Assembly (NCBI GenBank): GCA_030180135.1
Contig: CM058231.1
Coordinates: forward strand, 50,416,235-50,480,234
Origin: Orychophragmus violaceus
Lineage: Eukaryota > Streptophyta > Magnoliopsida > Brassicales > Brassicaceae
Length of the DNA: 64,000 nt
Reading direction: 5' to 3'
Shown: in pieces, positions 22,301-33,479 of the stretch
How the letters are laid out: every line of letters begins with the position of its first letter
Position numbering within the stretch: the first letter of the stretch is position 1
Made by a program: the position numbers and the translations under genes
The notes under the pieces: generated by a model
The model's database searches: none
What the model was told of the DNA's origin: nothing
The model's input: the letters and a program-made list of their open reading frames with translations, nothing else

Positions 22301-23487
22301 TCGAATGCTATCGCTGCACACATTCATCCAGACAATCACGCCTTGATTACATCACTGTACCTGTCACGTAATGCTGGCTCGGATATTGCTTTCTGGGTGT
22401 ATACTAAGAACGGTGCATATACAGTACGCTCGGGCTATAAACTCGCCTGGTCCATCAATCCATTAACTTCTTTAATACAACCTCCACATGGTAATTTGGA
22501 AAGCAAACGGAAGATCTGGAGTTTATCCCTTGAACCGAAGGTCAAGACTTTTCTTTGGCACAATCTCTCAAAGGCCATACCTACAAAAGAGCGACTGCGG
22601 ACTAGAGGCATTGTCCTAGACACACAATGTCCGCGTTGCCATATAAGAGAGGAGTCTATTAATCATTTATTCTTTGAGTGTTCCAACTCGTCTGAGATTT
22701 GGAATATGGCCAGACTTTCCTTTCTACCCACTTTTGGCCAGGACTTTGACGCTAATGTATCTTCCCTTCTAGACAGAGGCAACATCCCTTATTTACCATT
22801 ATTTGAGCAGATAAAGCCTTTCTTACTGTTGTGGCGGATTTGGAAAGCTCGTAACGCTCTGGTTTTTGCAAATACACCGACTGATACTCAAAAGGAAGTA
22901 AGTTCATGCATCACTGCAATTTAGACTGGATCTCTGTATCAGCGACGGATACGTCCGACACTTCATCAAGATCTGCCCCGCCAAGATGTTTGTTTTGGTC
23001 ACCTCCACCCCAAGATTCTATAAAATGTAACTTTGACTCCTCTTATGATGCTAATACAAATTCAGGAACTGTTGGTTGGCTATTCCGTGATCATATGGGT
23101 CAAGTTGTCTGTTGGGGTGCTTCTCGCCTTACAAATGTCTCCTCGGCTCTTCATGCTGAAGCTTTCGGACTACTCGCTGCAATGGATTTTGCACGGTCCA
23201 TGAACTTCCGAGATATTGCCTTCGAAGGCGACTCTCAAACCCTCATATTTCATCTGCAAAATATATCCTTTGACTGGACAATTCACCATATGTGTCAAGA
23301 TCTGCTATCTCTCAGCAACGTGTTTAACTCCTGCTCTTTCAAGTTCGTTCGTCGTCAACTTAATAACCCAGCTCATACCATTGCTAAGTTTGCCAAACAA
23401 CCAATCTTTTTTACTTTTGATTTTAATGTAACTCCAGATTGGTTATCTTTAGTTTGTACTAATGACTTTGTAAACCTTTTACATTAA
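19382..23487 (+). pseudogene. LINE ORF2: endonuclease, reverse transcriptase, RNase H
   Basis: The ATG at 19,382 overlaps the ORF1 TGA. An AP-type endonuclease comes first, with its catalytic blocks (SWNCQG, LIETM, VGDFNEM, GSDHCPIV). The RT follows (FRPIGLCNVIYKIISK; DISKAYDRVEWDFLE; GLRQGDPLSPYLF; catalytic LLFADDSLFF), then a zf-RVT region (HNLSKAIPTKERL; CPRCHIREESINHLFFEC) and an RVT_3 RNase H (CNFDSSYDAN; LHAEAFGLLAAMD; FEGDSQTLI). Lesions: TAA at 20,126-20,128 (RLID*PDFKE), TAG at 21,917-21,919 (KLP*HQDGLG) and a frameshift near 22,890-22,920 before RNase H. All catalytic motifs remain, so decay is mild. The enzyme would nick target DNA and prime reverse transcription there. Confidence 0.93.
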
Positions 23488-23530
23488 TATAATCAAGTAT
23501 TTGCCGGAAAAAAAAAATAACCAAACCTAA

Positions 23531-24600
23531 ATAAAAAATAATTAAATTACAAAACCTAAACTAAAAATATATATATGTCGTGAGGCCTTTGACCATGGAC
23601 CGCCGCCGCCATCGCACCACGACACCACCACAGCACCATGGACCGCCTCTACAGCACCACGACTCCACCGCACCACGAATCCACCGCAACCATCGTCGAT
23701 TCTTCCCCACGCCTCAGGTTGATCTCGTTGTGACGATGTTGCTTGAGCGGGTGCTGATTAGGCCATAGAATATGTGATCGACCGTATCGTATAGATGGAA
23801 GTCGATTAACATCTCCTACAAAAAAAAAAATGAAAGGTAGATTGAAACCATTGCTTTGGTCGGTGGCAGAATTTATTGATTAAAATAGTTCTTAATTAGA
23901 TGAGCATGTGCATGCTTTGTGTTATCAAATGCAAGGACAAGAGGGCAATAGCACCGAGGAACGCCCTCCGCAGACCATACAAGTGCGTGGCGAGCCCATG
24001 CAAAAGGTTTGGTGTTACCTGAGAGTGTACGTCCAGGTAGGAGGAGAACTAAAGAATCTTTGTCTACCCAATCTTGTATCTTGTCATTTGATTAGAATCC
24101 GCAAAACCTCTCGCGTAATGTTTCTCGAAGATTAAATCTGCAACAAAAAAGATCCAATAAAACTGCATATAGGTTTAATTAACAGTGAGAGAAAATCAAA
24201 TCTAGGGACCAGCGTTGCTTGGGCGAGTGAAGATTAGGCCATAGAATCGGGTTTTCATCGTCGATGTGGAGCTGCAGATTTTCGTCAAGGATATCATGAA
24301 GAAAATTGTTTGAATAATCGTGAAGGAGCTTTAGGCTAAGAATTTCGATTACAGGGGCTTGAGGGAAGAAGATGATTAGGTTAGAGAAGATGAAGAATCT
24401 AACGGTCCAGATTTTAGTTAGATATAGATTTAACGGTCATGATATGATCTGAAATATAGATCTAACGGCTACGATTTAAGATAACAAATAGATCCAGCGA
24501 TCACGATTTGATATCCGCGTAGTCTCTAAAACGAAATCTTAACCGCTAATAATGTTTAATCAACGGTCCACAACGTCATCCGCGTGATGAGCTTTGACCA
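23531..24600. other. Unrecognised DNA between LINE and AT-rich block
   Basis: Starts with a CCACCACG/CACCATGG-rich low-complexity stretch (23,590-23,720). Around 24,390-24,570 a short phrase (AACGGTCACGATTTGAT and variants) recurs about five times. No gene is supported. It may be the interior of the transposon whose arms carry the GTGGCTAT arrays. Confidence 0.4.
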
Positions 24601-25560
24601 ATAATTTTTTTCTTGGTTTAATTAATATATAATAATCAATAATGGTGCAAAGATAATAAAAATGGTTAAAATATTTTTAAACATTTATAAAATTAAAGTG
24701 TAACAGATAAAAACTTTTAAAAATTTAAAAATAATTTAAAATAATAAAAACGAACCTATATCTAATTAAAATGATTTAAAATAATAAAATGGTTAAATTT
24801 GTTTACATGTTTTTTAAATATAAAAATGTTAAGTTTTATTTACAAATATATACGATAAGTAGATTATTGTTTAAGACTTTTAGATTATTATTAGTATAAA
24901 AGATTAGTAGATTTTTTTAAATAAAATCATAAGATGTTTTAGTTTATAATTGTTTTAAAAAAATTAAAGTAATTATGTGTAAACTATATGTAAATGGTTT
25001 AAATATTAGTTTTATGTATATAATTAATAGTTACTTTTTGATTTTATAATTTATGACAAAGATTTAAGGTTATAATTTATTATTTATGGTTTGAAGTTAT
25101 GATTAAAATTTTGACTTAATGAACAAAAATATTAGATTTCAAAAAATAAAAAAATTTATAAGTGATGAATCTTAGTTTTATATATTTTATACTAATTGGA
25201 GTTTTATAAAAGCTATGTGTAGAATTTTTGTTTATATTTTAGGGATGTGTGATTTATTTAGGATATGAATATTGTGGTTTTGGATTTGAAAATATTTGTT
25301 ATATATTTATATAATTAATTGTTGTATTTTGATTTTATATTTTATGATTAAGAGTTTAAGGTTTAGAGTTTGATTATGGTATAGGGTATAGGGTATACGT
25401 TTAAAGTGTTTTAAGTTAATGTTTGAAAACAGTATAGGTTTGGAAAATAAAAATTCTTTATATAAGTGTTGAATCTTAATTTTAGATATATTATAGTAAT
25501 TGGAGTTTTAGTTATTAGATTTTTTTATAGCTTAGGTTTTTTGGTATATTTAAGGTTTAG
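24601..25560. other. Extremely AT-rich block, no gene
   Basis: Long runs of A/T with degenerate telomere-like words (agggtatagggtata near 25,380). No frame longer than a few tens of codons. Confidence 0.6.
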
Positions 25561-25901
25561 GAATTTGAATAACCACAGATAAATTTGTGGCTATCTTATA
25601 ATTAACCTATAGCGACGGATAGCTACAAAAGTAGTATGGGTTATAGCTACTTATCGCCATGAAGAAGTATGTGGCTCTATATCCACAAAAGGTTTCGTAT
25701 CTAGTCGTGACTATGGCCTTCCATGATTTTTGTTGTTGCTATTTGTAGCTAAATTTCCACGGATAGCTATAATTGTCATTTGTGGCTAAGTAACCACGGA
25801 TAACCACAAAATTTCTATGAAATATGAGTTTTGAAATTTTTGGCTATTTTGTAGCTATTTGTAGCTGGAAAAATAACCACGAACAATTCATGGATGAGTC
25901 G
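25561..25901. repeat. Right arm of inverted GTGGCTAT/GTAGCTAT motif arrays
   Basis: Same motif family as 17,476-17,753 (TTTGTGGCTATC, ACGGATAGCTAC, TTCGTGGTTATT on the minus strand). It ends exactly where the MULE begins. Confidence 0.65.
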
Positions 25902-26221
25902 TAATTAAAGAACGAACTTTTTTAAAAACACCAAAAAAAAGCTCGTACAAAATCGTGGTGTAAAAAAGCTCCAACTTTTATTGACTTTTACATAATTTCG
26001 AAATTTTGAGTTGACTAAGCCAAATAAGCCCATCGTTAACTCCACTGTTAAACGCCATTTAGTATAGTAATTTGAAAAAAGAAAAAAAAAATTTGAAACA
26101 CAAAATGGGGGCTCGAACCCAAGATCTCTAAATCATGAAAGACACGCAGATAGCCACTGGGCCGCTTGAACTCTTCATACAATTAATGAAGCAAACTTTC
26201 TATAACATGCAAATGTTAACG
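25902..26221 (+). repeat. Left terminal inverted repeat of the MULE
   Basis: Inverted copy of 29,307-29,621. Contains a tRNA-like B box (minus GGTTCGAGCCC near 26,108-26,119) and A box (near 26,154-26,163). Confidence 0.9.
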
Positions 26222-26462
26222 TTTTTAACCCAAATAACAAATGCTCATCATTTTCGTCTGCTCTTATCAGACACAAAATAACAAACCTGAATGAAATCAT
26301 TTTCTCCGTGCTAACAGTCAATGAGATTTTATAACTCCAATATCTAATAATATGTTTAAGTTAATGAACGTAGAAACATTAGAAAATGGAATAACTTTCA
26401 CAAACATTGTCTTCCAATAGATACTTTTCTTTTTTCTTGATGCTTCACAAAAGCCAATGACC

Positions 26463-29142
26463 CTAGCCTTGATTTGTTTGTCCTTGAGTTCCTTGTCCTT
26501 GTGAAGTTCCTACTTGTGATACCTGATTCCAGCCATGAGAGTGTGTTTTTGATCCATGGTGCCAGCCATGAGAGTTTGCTTGTGAGCCTTGGTTCCAGTT
26601 TTGAGATTGTTCTTGTGATCCGTGGTCCCAACCATGAGATTGTGGTTGTGATACTTGTTCAGCTGAGGCTGTAAAACCATATTCGTGAGCATTCCCAACC
26701 TGTTAAAAATCAGAGAACAAAGAATCAAAGAATCAGATAAAATAACTTGTTCTCTTCACAAATCAAAGAACAAATCAAATAACACAAACCAGATTTTTTC
26801 TTGGTCTTCCTTGTGGGTTTTTTGGTGCACTCTCTACATAAGGATTCTTACAAGTTGCGCAGTTGTATCCTTCTTTCTTACAGTTGGAACATGTCATGAT
26901 GCGTTTTGCCCTTGACATCTTGGTAGGGTTTGCGGCTGAATTTGCTTCATTGGCGCTTTTTTCCTGTCATGATTTGACGGTCTTCCGCGATTGTTCTTTC
27001 TCCAAGGTGGTGGCAACACAGGTAGCCTCCCGGTACAAGGCCACAACCTCTCTCCTTGCACAGGCTGAATGCCATCACTGTATGTTTCACGCCACTTATC
27101 TACTGTGTAACAATCTGCAACCCAATCCTCAATCTTGTCTTTGTTCGTCACTATGACAGTAGATGCGTGAATGCAAGGGATTCCAGTCATTTGCCATTTC
27201 CTGCACCCACAAATTCTTTCAGCCATAGTGACGCTATAGTTTACACCGTTATGCTCGACCTCATCAACACCTCCAACCGCCATGTATCTTTTGCAATACT
27301 TCATTCCACGCTGCATTTTCTCTATCTCTAAGTGTGCTCTCTTGGTAAATCTTGTTTGCGTTCTATTTGCAATGATCTGCCTTTTTCTATTTCTCACCAT
27401 AGCTTGCCTCCTTATCTCCTCTAACATGTCCAGCAGTGGTTTTCTTCTAGCTTCACGGATGGTTCTATTGAATGACTCACATAGATTGTTGAGGTTGTCA
27501 TTGCAACAAGTTCCTATCTTGAAGAAAGCTCTTGACCAAGTTTCAGGCTTTGTGAGTAGTAGAGAATCATACGCAGCAGGAGAGTATTTTTGTAGCTCAC
27601 TCATATTGTATCGAAAATCACCTTCGTGATAACTCCTTGTTGTTCTCTAAAATAGCTTTTGTAGTTCCATGTCTCGGCTATCTTTCTTCCAGTTATCAAT
27701 GATGTGTCTGCAGCATTGACGATGTTCAGCTTTTGGAAGCACATTGTGAATTGCTTTCACCAACCCCTGTGGAACAAAACACAGCTCATTAACACATATT
27801 AGTAATGGATAACAAAGCTTAGAAGTCTACACAACATAGATCACTCACCTTTTGTTTGTCAGAAAGCATTGCTATGCCTTGTCCATCGTTTAACCCAAGA
27901 TCTAAGCTTAGAAGTCTCAAAAACCAGTCCTAGTTTGTGTCATTCTCAATCTCAACCACAGCCAAGCAATAGGAACTATCCTGTTATCTCCATCTCTCCC
28001 AACAGCAGCTAGTAGCTGTCCCTTGATGTCCCATTTAAGGAAAGCCCCATCTAACCCAATAACCGGTCTGCAAGTCTTTCTCCAAGTCTCTCTTTGTGCT
28101 TTGAAACACATATAAAGCCTGTAGAACCTTTGTTTGCTTACAATAGTAGGCCCAGGTATAGTCTCTATCTCCATCTTAGACCCTGGATTATCTTTTAGAA
28201 CCTCAGCTTGATAATCCCAAATCCTTCCAAAATGATCTTCATGAGTCCTTCTTCTTGCCTTCATCACTTGTGTCTTCACCTTCCCACATGCTTCAGGATC
28301 GACAATGAAGCCAAATTCTCTTTGAATCTCATCAGCCATCTCATACTTTGTGAGTTTAGGATTCACCCTCAATCTATCATAAAACAATTTCGCAATCGTC
28401 TGTGGCTTCATTAACTTCGAATACCCTGATCTTATACATGTGTGATCCTTCACCAACACTTTTATCATTAGCTTCCTCTTCCTTGGTTCGTAAGAACAAT
28501 AAACTTTCCAGTCACATGGGTGTTTCAGATCTTCTGCCCTAGAACAAACAGCACCAAGTTTCAAACTAGTGGACTTGTAATACCTGATGTCATACTTTGT
28601 CTTGATTGAATATTTGAGGAGACATAACTTAAAATCATCTGCACTTGGAAAAGTTCTTCCCAACGAAAGCTCAACTTCAGGATCTATTGTTTCTCGTTGT
28701 CGTGGCTCCTCTTCATCGTCATATGATGACAATGGATCAGGAATCCTCTCTTCATCCCAAGCATCATCTCCACTGTCTGCACCAGTTCCTTCATCTTCAT
28801 TCCTTGCATCCCATCCGAAATCCAAAGGTAAGTCTTTGACTTCTTCTAGTAAGTCAAATCCATTAATTACTTGTCCCTTCCACACCTCCATTTTCATTCT
28901 CTGCATCTAAATCGGTTGTATCATCTTCAGCATCCTCAGCAACCGCACAATCATCTTCATCAAATTCTCCATGTCCTTCCTCTGCAGCAACTACTTTTTT
29001 CTCTTCTCTCCAGCACCTTCCTCTGCAGCAGCTACTTTTTTCTCTTCTCTCCAACACTGTTATCGTCTGCAACCCACTGTGTTTTTTCTTTATTCGATTT
29101 CTTCGATGATAAAGACTTCCTCTTCCCTCCTTTCTTCGTCAT
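26463..29142 (-). pseudogene. MuDR-family transposase, broken
   Basis: From the ATG at 29,142 the product has a basic start (MTKKGGKRKSLSSKKSNKEK), a duplicated GEKRKK-AAAEEG unit, an acidic stretch, then the MuDR N-terminal domain (GRTFPSADDFKLCLLKYSI; HPCDWKVYCSY) and the catalytic core start (RPVIGLDGAFLKWDIKGQLL). A SWIM zinc finger (CGCRKWQMTGIPCIHA), a knuckle-like CSNCKKEGYNCATC whose His is Tyr, and a Gln/Gly-rich tail with SHGW-GS repeats follow. An intron lies at about 27,770-27,850. Lesions: a one-base loss and a TAG in the AVVEIENDTNWDW block (near 27,930-27,950), a TAG near 27,645 (LF*RTT, expected Trp), and frameshifts in the N- and C-terminal parts. It would bind the repeats and cut the element out. 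Confidence 0.9.
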
Positions 29143-29306
29143 ATCTTCAACGGGAAGAGATACAAAAGGATTTACTCGGAATATAGCAGAAATCGAGAGA
29201 GAACATTACTGAAATTTCGAAAACGATTTGGCAATTAGGGTTCTATGAGCAGAAATCGCGATTGTGTTCATTAGGCATACGACATCGTTTATCATAACTA
29301 ATAAAA

Positions 29307-29621
29307 CGTAACATTTTCATGTTATATAAAGTTTGCTTCATTAATTGTATGAAGAGTTCAAGCGGCCCAGTGGCTATCTGCATGTCCTTCATGATTTAGA
29401 GATCTGTAGTTCGAGCCCCCATTTTGTGTTTCGAATTTTTTTTTTTTTCAAATTACTATACTAAACGGCGTTTAACAGTGGAGTTAACGATGGGCTTATT
29501 TGGCTTTGTCAACTCAAAATTTCGAAATTATGCAAAAGTCAATAAAAGTTGGAGCTTTTTTTATACCACGATTTTGTACGAGTTTTTTTTGGTGTTTTTT
29601 AAAAAGTTCGTTCTTTAATTA
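29307..29621 (-). repeat. Right terminal inverted repeat of the MULE
   Basis: Inverted copy of 25,902-26,221. The plus strand has CGGCCCAGTGG (29,363-29,373) and GTTCGAGCC (29,409-29,417), which match Pol III A and B box consensus at a tRNA-like spacing. Confidence 0.9.
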
Positions 29622-30358
29622 ACATTTTTTCTTTTTATTATTTTATTGACCAGATGTAAAAAAAAACAAAAAACTATTAAAATTGACCTCGGCGCCACTA
29701 GATTTTTTTGTCAACTAGCGCCACTAGATTTACATGCAGAGCATATAAACAAAATTAAACCTACAATATATAAGACAAACCAACTTTTTCCATAGGCTGC
29801 CACGTGTCATCCCTACTATTAAAAAATTTGGGCCTCAACCAAATGGCATAAACAAGCCCAGTGTATGCAATTTTGACAGTTCATTATAATTAACAACAAA
29901 TCCATTAGCAAATAAAGTAGAAGTCCATAAACAAATAAAGCTGGCCCGTTAATTTCTAACTAAAATCCCTAGAACGGTTACACTCTTCTACTCCTTTCTT
30001 CCTCACCTCAATCGCCAGCCTCCTCCGCTACCAGACTGCTATCCTCCGTAATGGGCCGTCTTTAATTCTCCATTTTCGCCGCTCCCTCCTAAACTCTCCT
30101 TACTTGCCTCACTGCCTTCAAGAGCTTGCAGGAAAACATTTCAGTTTCCACATTAAGGTTACCCCATTCAACTTCACACCGAGGCAATAGACTTTCACAG
30201 CGACAGGAGAACCTGTGCCACAGGAGAACCTGTGCCACAGGCGGCTGTACTTATAGGCCACCACGATCCATGGAAAATACGTTTGGGAGCTGATGCGTCG
30301 GAATTTAAGTTCTGAAGAGTGCAACGAAAGCTGAACTTATGAGAAGCTTGTTAACGCA
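29622..30358. other. Intergenic DNA with a 17-bp tandem duplication
   Basis: No gene recognised. A short direct repeat (GCGCCACTAGATTT) occurs at about 29,693 and 29,719, and a perfect 17-bp tandem duplication (acaggagaacctgtgcc) occupies 30,203-30,236. Confidence 0.5.
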
Positions 30359-30514
30359 ATGATTAAAGATCTGGAAACGTTTGTCGTCTCAGGTTCCATA
30401 GACTATACACCTCCCAGAAAGAAAGCTAGGGTTTCAGAGGAAGCACACGATTTGCGAAACGGGGCGTCCGAGATTGTTGGCTATCACATGAGCCGCCAAC
30501 TGGGGTTGGGCTAA
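30359..30514 (+). pseudogene. Short unrecognised coding fragment with basic motif
   Basis: A 51-codon plus-strand frame, MIKDLETFVVSGSIDYTPPR followed by KKARVSEEAHDLRNGASEIV, with an NLS-like PRKKAR. The upstream frame stays open only briefly (TYEKLVNA after a stop). Composition is coding-like, but the parent gene is unknown to me and there is no complete gene structure. Probably a captured or degenerate exon. Confidence 0.3.
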
Positions 30515-30589
30515 ATCCAGACTCTTATGCAACCCATTCAAATGGGCTATGAATGAAATCAAAACATGATTTTTAATATAAGGCCGCGT

Positions 30590-30714
30590 GAAACCCATTT
30601 TTCTTCAACTTACGCGGAAAATATCGACACTGACATGTGCCATGTTGAAAAAATAGGATTGCTGATGTGGATAGCCTTAGAGAGGAGAGAAAAAGTGTAT
30701 AATTATATATATGA
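30590..30714 (-). mobile_element. Helitron 5' terminus, partner end not found
   Basis: On the minus strand the sequence starts TCATATATATAATTATACAC, continues TTTTTCTCTCC and GGCTATCCACATCAGCA, and is preceded by an A. The same layout, with close wording, forms the 5' end of the delimited Helitron at 42,268. The matching 3' end (hairpin plus CTAG) should lie at lower coordinates but I could not find it; later insertions may have removed it. Confidence 0.55.
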
Positions 30715-30859
30715 TTATTTAGATGTACAGGAAAAAAAAATTTAGATTCGTCCGAAATATAAACTTGTTCCATTTTTTAATGAAAAACAGTAAAATACTT
30801 AGGATTCTAGGAGATGAAAATTTTGGTTTTGCTAATCCCCATGTTACAAAGATTCGATT

Positions 30860-31119
30860 ATTGGAACACAATTTAGGAACACGGTCAAGAAGATACTGTA
30901 GGTTTCACATAGGAACATTTGGATCCAACCCTCTTTGTGTAACAGCTGCACCCTGCATATATCAAGTTTAAATAAAAAAAAATACTTTGCAATGAAATTG
31001 ATAAATGGAACTGAGGATGATCACATAAAAATATAAGGTTTTTGTATCAAACCTCCATGTCCCCAATCTCTATAAGTACACCATCTCTTCCTTTAACCGG
31101 GCTTGCTCTTTCATAGCTT
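30860..31119 (-). pseudogene. Unidentified exon-like fragments
   Basis: Two minus-strand exon-like blocks with splice signals: after CTTCAG at about 31,120, ASYERASPVKGRDGVLIEIG, and after an acceptor near 30,958, GAAVTQRGLDPNVPM followed by a stop and NLQYLLDRVPKLC. The family is not recognised. They follow the shared repeat segment that in the copy at 9.9 kb is joined to a different exon. Confidence 0.35.
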
Positions 31120-31660
31120 GCACCTGAAGATTGAATTATAATCACATCAGTTTTGTGCAACTGAGAATATTAATGGCAATGGATTTAAAACAAGTCACTG
31201 ACCATTCCGCTTTCCATTGATCGCTTTAGAGCTAAACACTTCTTCTTCCTTCTGCCATCTCTAGCATATGAAAGAAAGATATATGTCTTATAAGGAAACC
31301 ATCCACACGATATTTATTCTTATGTCGGCTATATATAAAGTAAGAATCTTTGGTTTACCGGCGTTGTTCCTCGTCATTGAACACAATACGTTCACTAACC
31401 CCAGCTTTCTTCAAACCATTTTTCTCTTTTCCAACCTACGTCTATAGTAACCATCAATGCCATAGTATCTGCGAAGATTCATCAACTACTCATCTCGACC
31501 ACATGTATTCAACAACATTTAAACATCGTCAAGACAAAAAAGAAGCTTACTTTTTGGAAGTAAATGTCCCAGTATTGTGATATTCTGTAGGAAAAAAATC
31601 AATTGCACACGAATAATTAACAGAGACCAAAGAAGCTTCATATGAACATAACATAAATCA
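31120..31660 (-). repeat. Chimeric gene-like repeat, copy 2 (uninterrupted)
   Basis: Homologous to 9,956-10,329 plus 17,323-17,475. It contains exon-like minus-strand text (RDGRRKKKCLALKRSMESG before a GTCAGTG donor, and NGLKKAGVSERIVFNDEEQR before a GTAAAC donor). It shows the empty target site of the Tat-like element near 31,490-31,510. Confidence 0.8.
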
Positions 31661-32035
31661 CAATACATAGTCTTTAAACATTTTCTTCTCTTCCCAAGGT
31701 GGCAAGCTTTCCAAAATTTACCTGTTGGAGCTAACATCAACCAAAATCAATTCGCAGGTGCGAGAAAACAGAGCTAAGTCTATGTAACTCTTATTAGTTT
31801 TTAATTCCAATGCAAGATATGATCATATAAGGATATTGAATGATAATTTTACCTCTTTTACTTCAAGTAACCATGTTGTTAACTCTATAGTTTATTCCTA
31901 CAAATGAATGTCATCAACAACTTCAATCTCTACTGTAAAAATCCAATACAAATCTCCACACAAACTCTACATTTTTAGAACTAAAATTACATCCAAGATT
32001 CTATCTACGAACTAAAATTACATTTTTAAAACTAC
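31661..32035. other. AT-rich intergenic DNA, nothing recognised
   Basis: No supported frame, repeat boundary or element end seen. Confidence 0.4.
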
Positions 32036-32690
32036 ATTGTTTTGTTTAGTATGCTTCGGGTAGTGTTGTTTCTTTATATGGAGAATGTGTTTTTCCTTCC
32101 TGTTGGCTGCGACGGTTTGGTTCATGCGGTTCCTCTTTTTATCTTTTGCCTTTGGTCTTCTACCGTTGGCAAAGGTTCTCCGGCCCAGCTTTAAGGAATT
32201 GGGGCTTCGGCTTTTTCTCATCTAGTCGGTTGGTGACGAATGGTAAACAATTTTGTCCTTCGTCTTCCTAGGCTCGGTCTGCATATGGCCTGCTCGTGGC
32301 TCCTATTGTGGAGCAATATAATGAGAGTCGCTGGACAGCCTCGATAATTCTCGACTTTAGATGCTACACTTCTTTCTCTCTCGGTGTTTAGTGTGCTCTA
32401 CTTCTTCTTTGTCATGTCTGCTTGATTTTGATCTGACGATCGCCTCCTCTTTGGTTGTTGTTAGCCGGTTTGCCTAGCGGTCCTATGTTGCTTAGACTGA
32501 TGTTTAGTCACAGTCTTTTGGCTTGTTCGTATTTTGTCTATGGGGACATCTGTTTAGTCCGCCAGCTCTTGGTTCCAGTACTGGGTTGTAATAACCGGTT
32601 TTAGTCTTGTAGGTTCGTATTCAAAAAATGTATTCGTCCATGGCAATGAAATCAAAAATCCTTCAGTGGAAAAATAAAAATAAAAAACTA
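32036..32690 (+). mobile_element. Possible LINE 3' untranslated tail
   Basis: A GT/CT-rich plus-strand block without frames ends TAATAACCGG...AATGAAATCAAAAATCCTTC and an A-rich tail (32,668-32,690), the usual style of plant LINE 3' ends. No ORF2 remains, so this would be a severely 5'-truncated copy. A target duplication was not found. Confidence 0.35.
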
Positions 32691-33015
32691 ATCTGCTCTA
32701 CAGAATTTTGATCAGTTCAGTTTTCTTATTATTTTAATCATTCAGTTTCTTTTGTTATTAATTTATTTTACTACTTCTCACTCGCATCTCACAACTCAGA
32801 TTTATTTGTATATTTTATTATCAAGGAAGATTGAATAATACAACATACAATGTTGCATAAACATGTTAACCTCGGACAATAGAAGTTCCTCAGACACAAA
32901 GAAAATAACCCAATTTAGATAAGAAGCAATTCTTAAATCTCAAGGATAGATAAATCACACTGTGGTGATAAGTTGGTTAACCTGAGACTCAAAGAGTCGT
33001 ATATATATATATATA
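32691..33015. other. AT-rich DNA with short (AT)n
   Basis: No gene seen; (AT)n at about 33,000-33,016 next to the GER fragment. Confidence 0.5.
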
Positions 33016-33320
33016 TTACTTATTGGCTGCACAAACATTCTCCAAATACCAGTCATAAGTTTGGCGAAGACCATCTCTGAGAGAAACCTTGGGTGTCCAA
33101 CCCAAAGTTGTCCATCAGTATCCTCGGCGTCCCATCAGGCTTGGTGCAATCCCATCCAAGCTTCCCTTCAAAACCAACAACTTCTTTCTCCAATAAACCA
33201 ACTCTTTGATCGTCACTTCTTGACCACTTCCTATGTTAACATGCTCCAATCCATTGTTTCGATCCATCAAGAAAATGCAAGCATCAGCCAAATCTTTAAC
33301 GTTCAAGAAGTACGAAGACC
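33016..33320 (-). pseudogene. GDP-L-fucose synthase (GER-type) 3' fragment
   Basis: The minus strand reads LNVKDLADACIFLMDRNNGL and EHVNIGSGQEVTIKELV, followed after frame breaks by GWTPKVSLRDGLRQTYDWYL and a natural-looking stop (33,016-33,018). This matches the C-terminal part of plant GDP-4-keto-6-deoxymannose epimerase-reductase, the cytosolic enzyme that makes GDP-L-fucose for cell-wall glycans. The N-terminal NAD-binding half is absent, at least one frameshift lies near 33,190, and the 5' edge breaks off near 33,320. It lies in the same orientation as the kinase fragment upstream and looks like a captured piece, not a decayed resident gene. Confidence 0.8.
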
Positions 33321-33479
33321 AAACATAAACGTGATGAAGAGCACATCATATTTTTCAGCAGACAGAGATCAATGGAACTATCTTGTCTTCTATAGACTTC
33401 ATTGATGGTGGTGATGATGAAGAAAGCATGTGGAACAAAACATCTAAAGCTTCTTTCATCCACCTGTCTCTACAAGCTT

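Larger units (their letters stand above)
17861..23514 (+). mobile_element. L1-type LINE, nearly full length
   Basis: A 5.65-kb element with two ORFs and a short A-rich tail, flanked by the 16-bp direct repeat AAATAACCAAACCTAA (17,845-17,860 and 23,515-23,530). The exact edge of the 3' copy is ambiguous against the poly(A). About 300 bp of 5' leader precede the likely ORF1 start. ORF1 is intact; ORF2 carries two nonsense codons and one frameshift, so it is recently inactivated. Confidence 0.93.
25902..29621 (-). mobile_element. Mutator-like element (MULE) with long terminal inverted repeats
   Basis: The ends TAATTAAAGAACGAAC and GTTCGTTCTTTAATTA are inverted copies, and similarity continues inward for about 315 bp on both sides with scattered differences. 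A broken MuDR-type transposase lies between them on the minus strand. No 9-bp target duplication is evident, so the element is old or one flank has been replaced. Confidence 0.92.

Noticed and set aside
23580..23768. His/Pro/Thr-rich frame
   Set aside because: Produced by a CCACCACG-type low-complexity run.
25896..29627. TAATTA as a target duplication of the MULE
   Set aside because: The word is a palindrome and continues the inverted repeat, so it belongs to the ends; MULE duplications are usually 9 bp.
30203..30236. Direct repeats as a CRISPR-like array
   Set aside because: Only two adjacent units without spacers in a plant genome; a simple tandem duplication.
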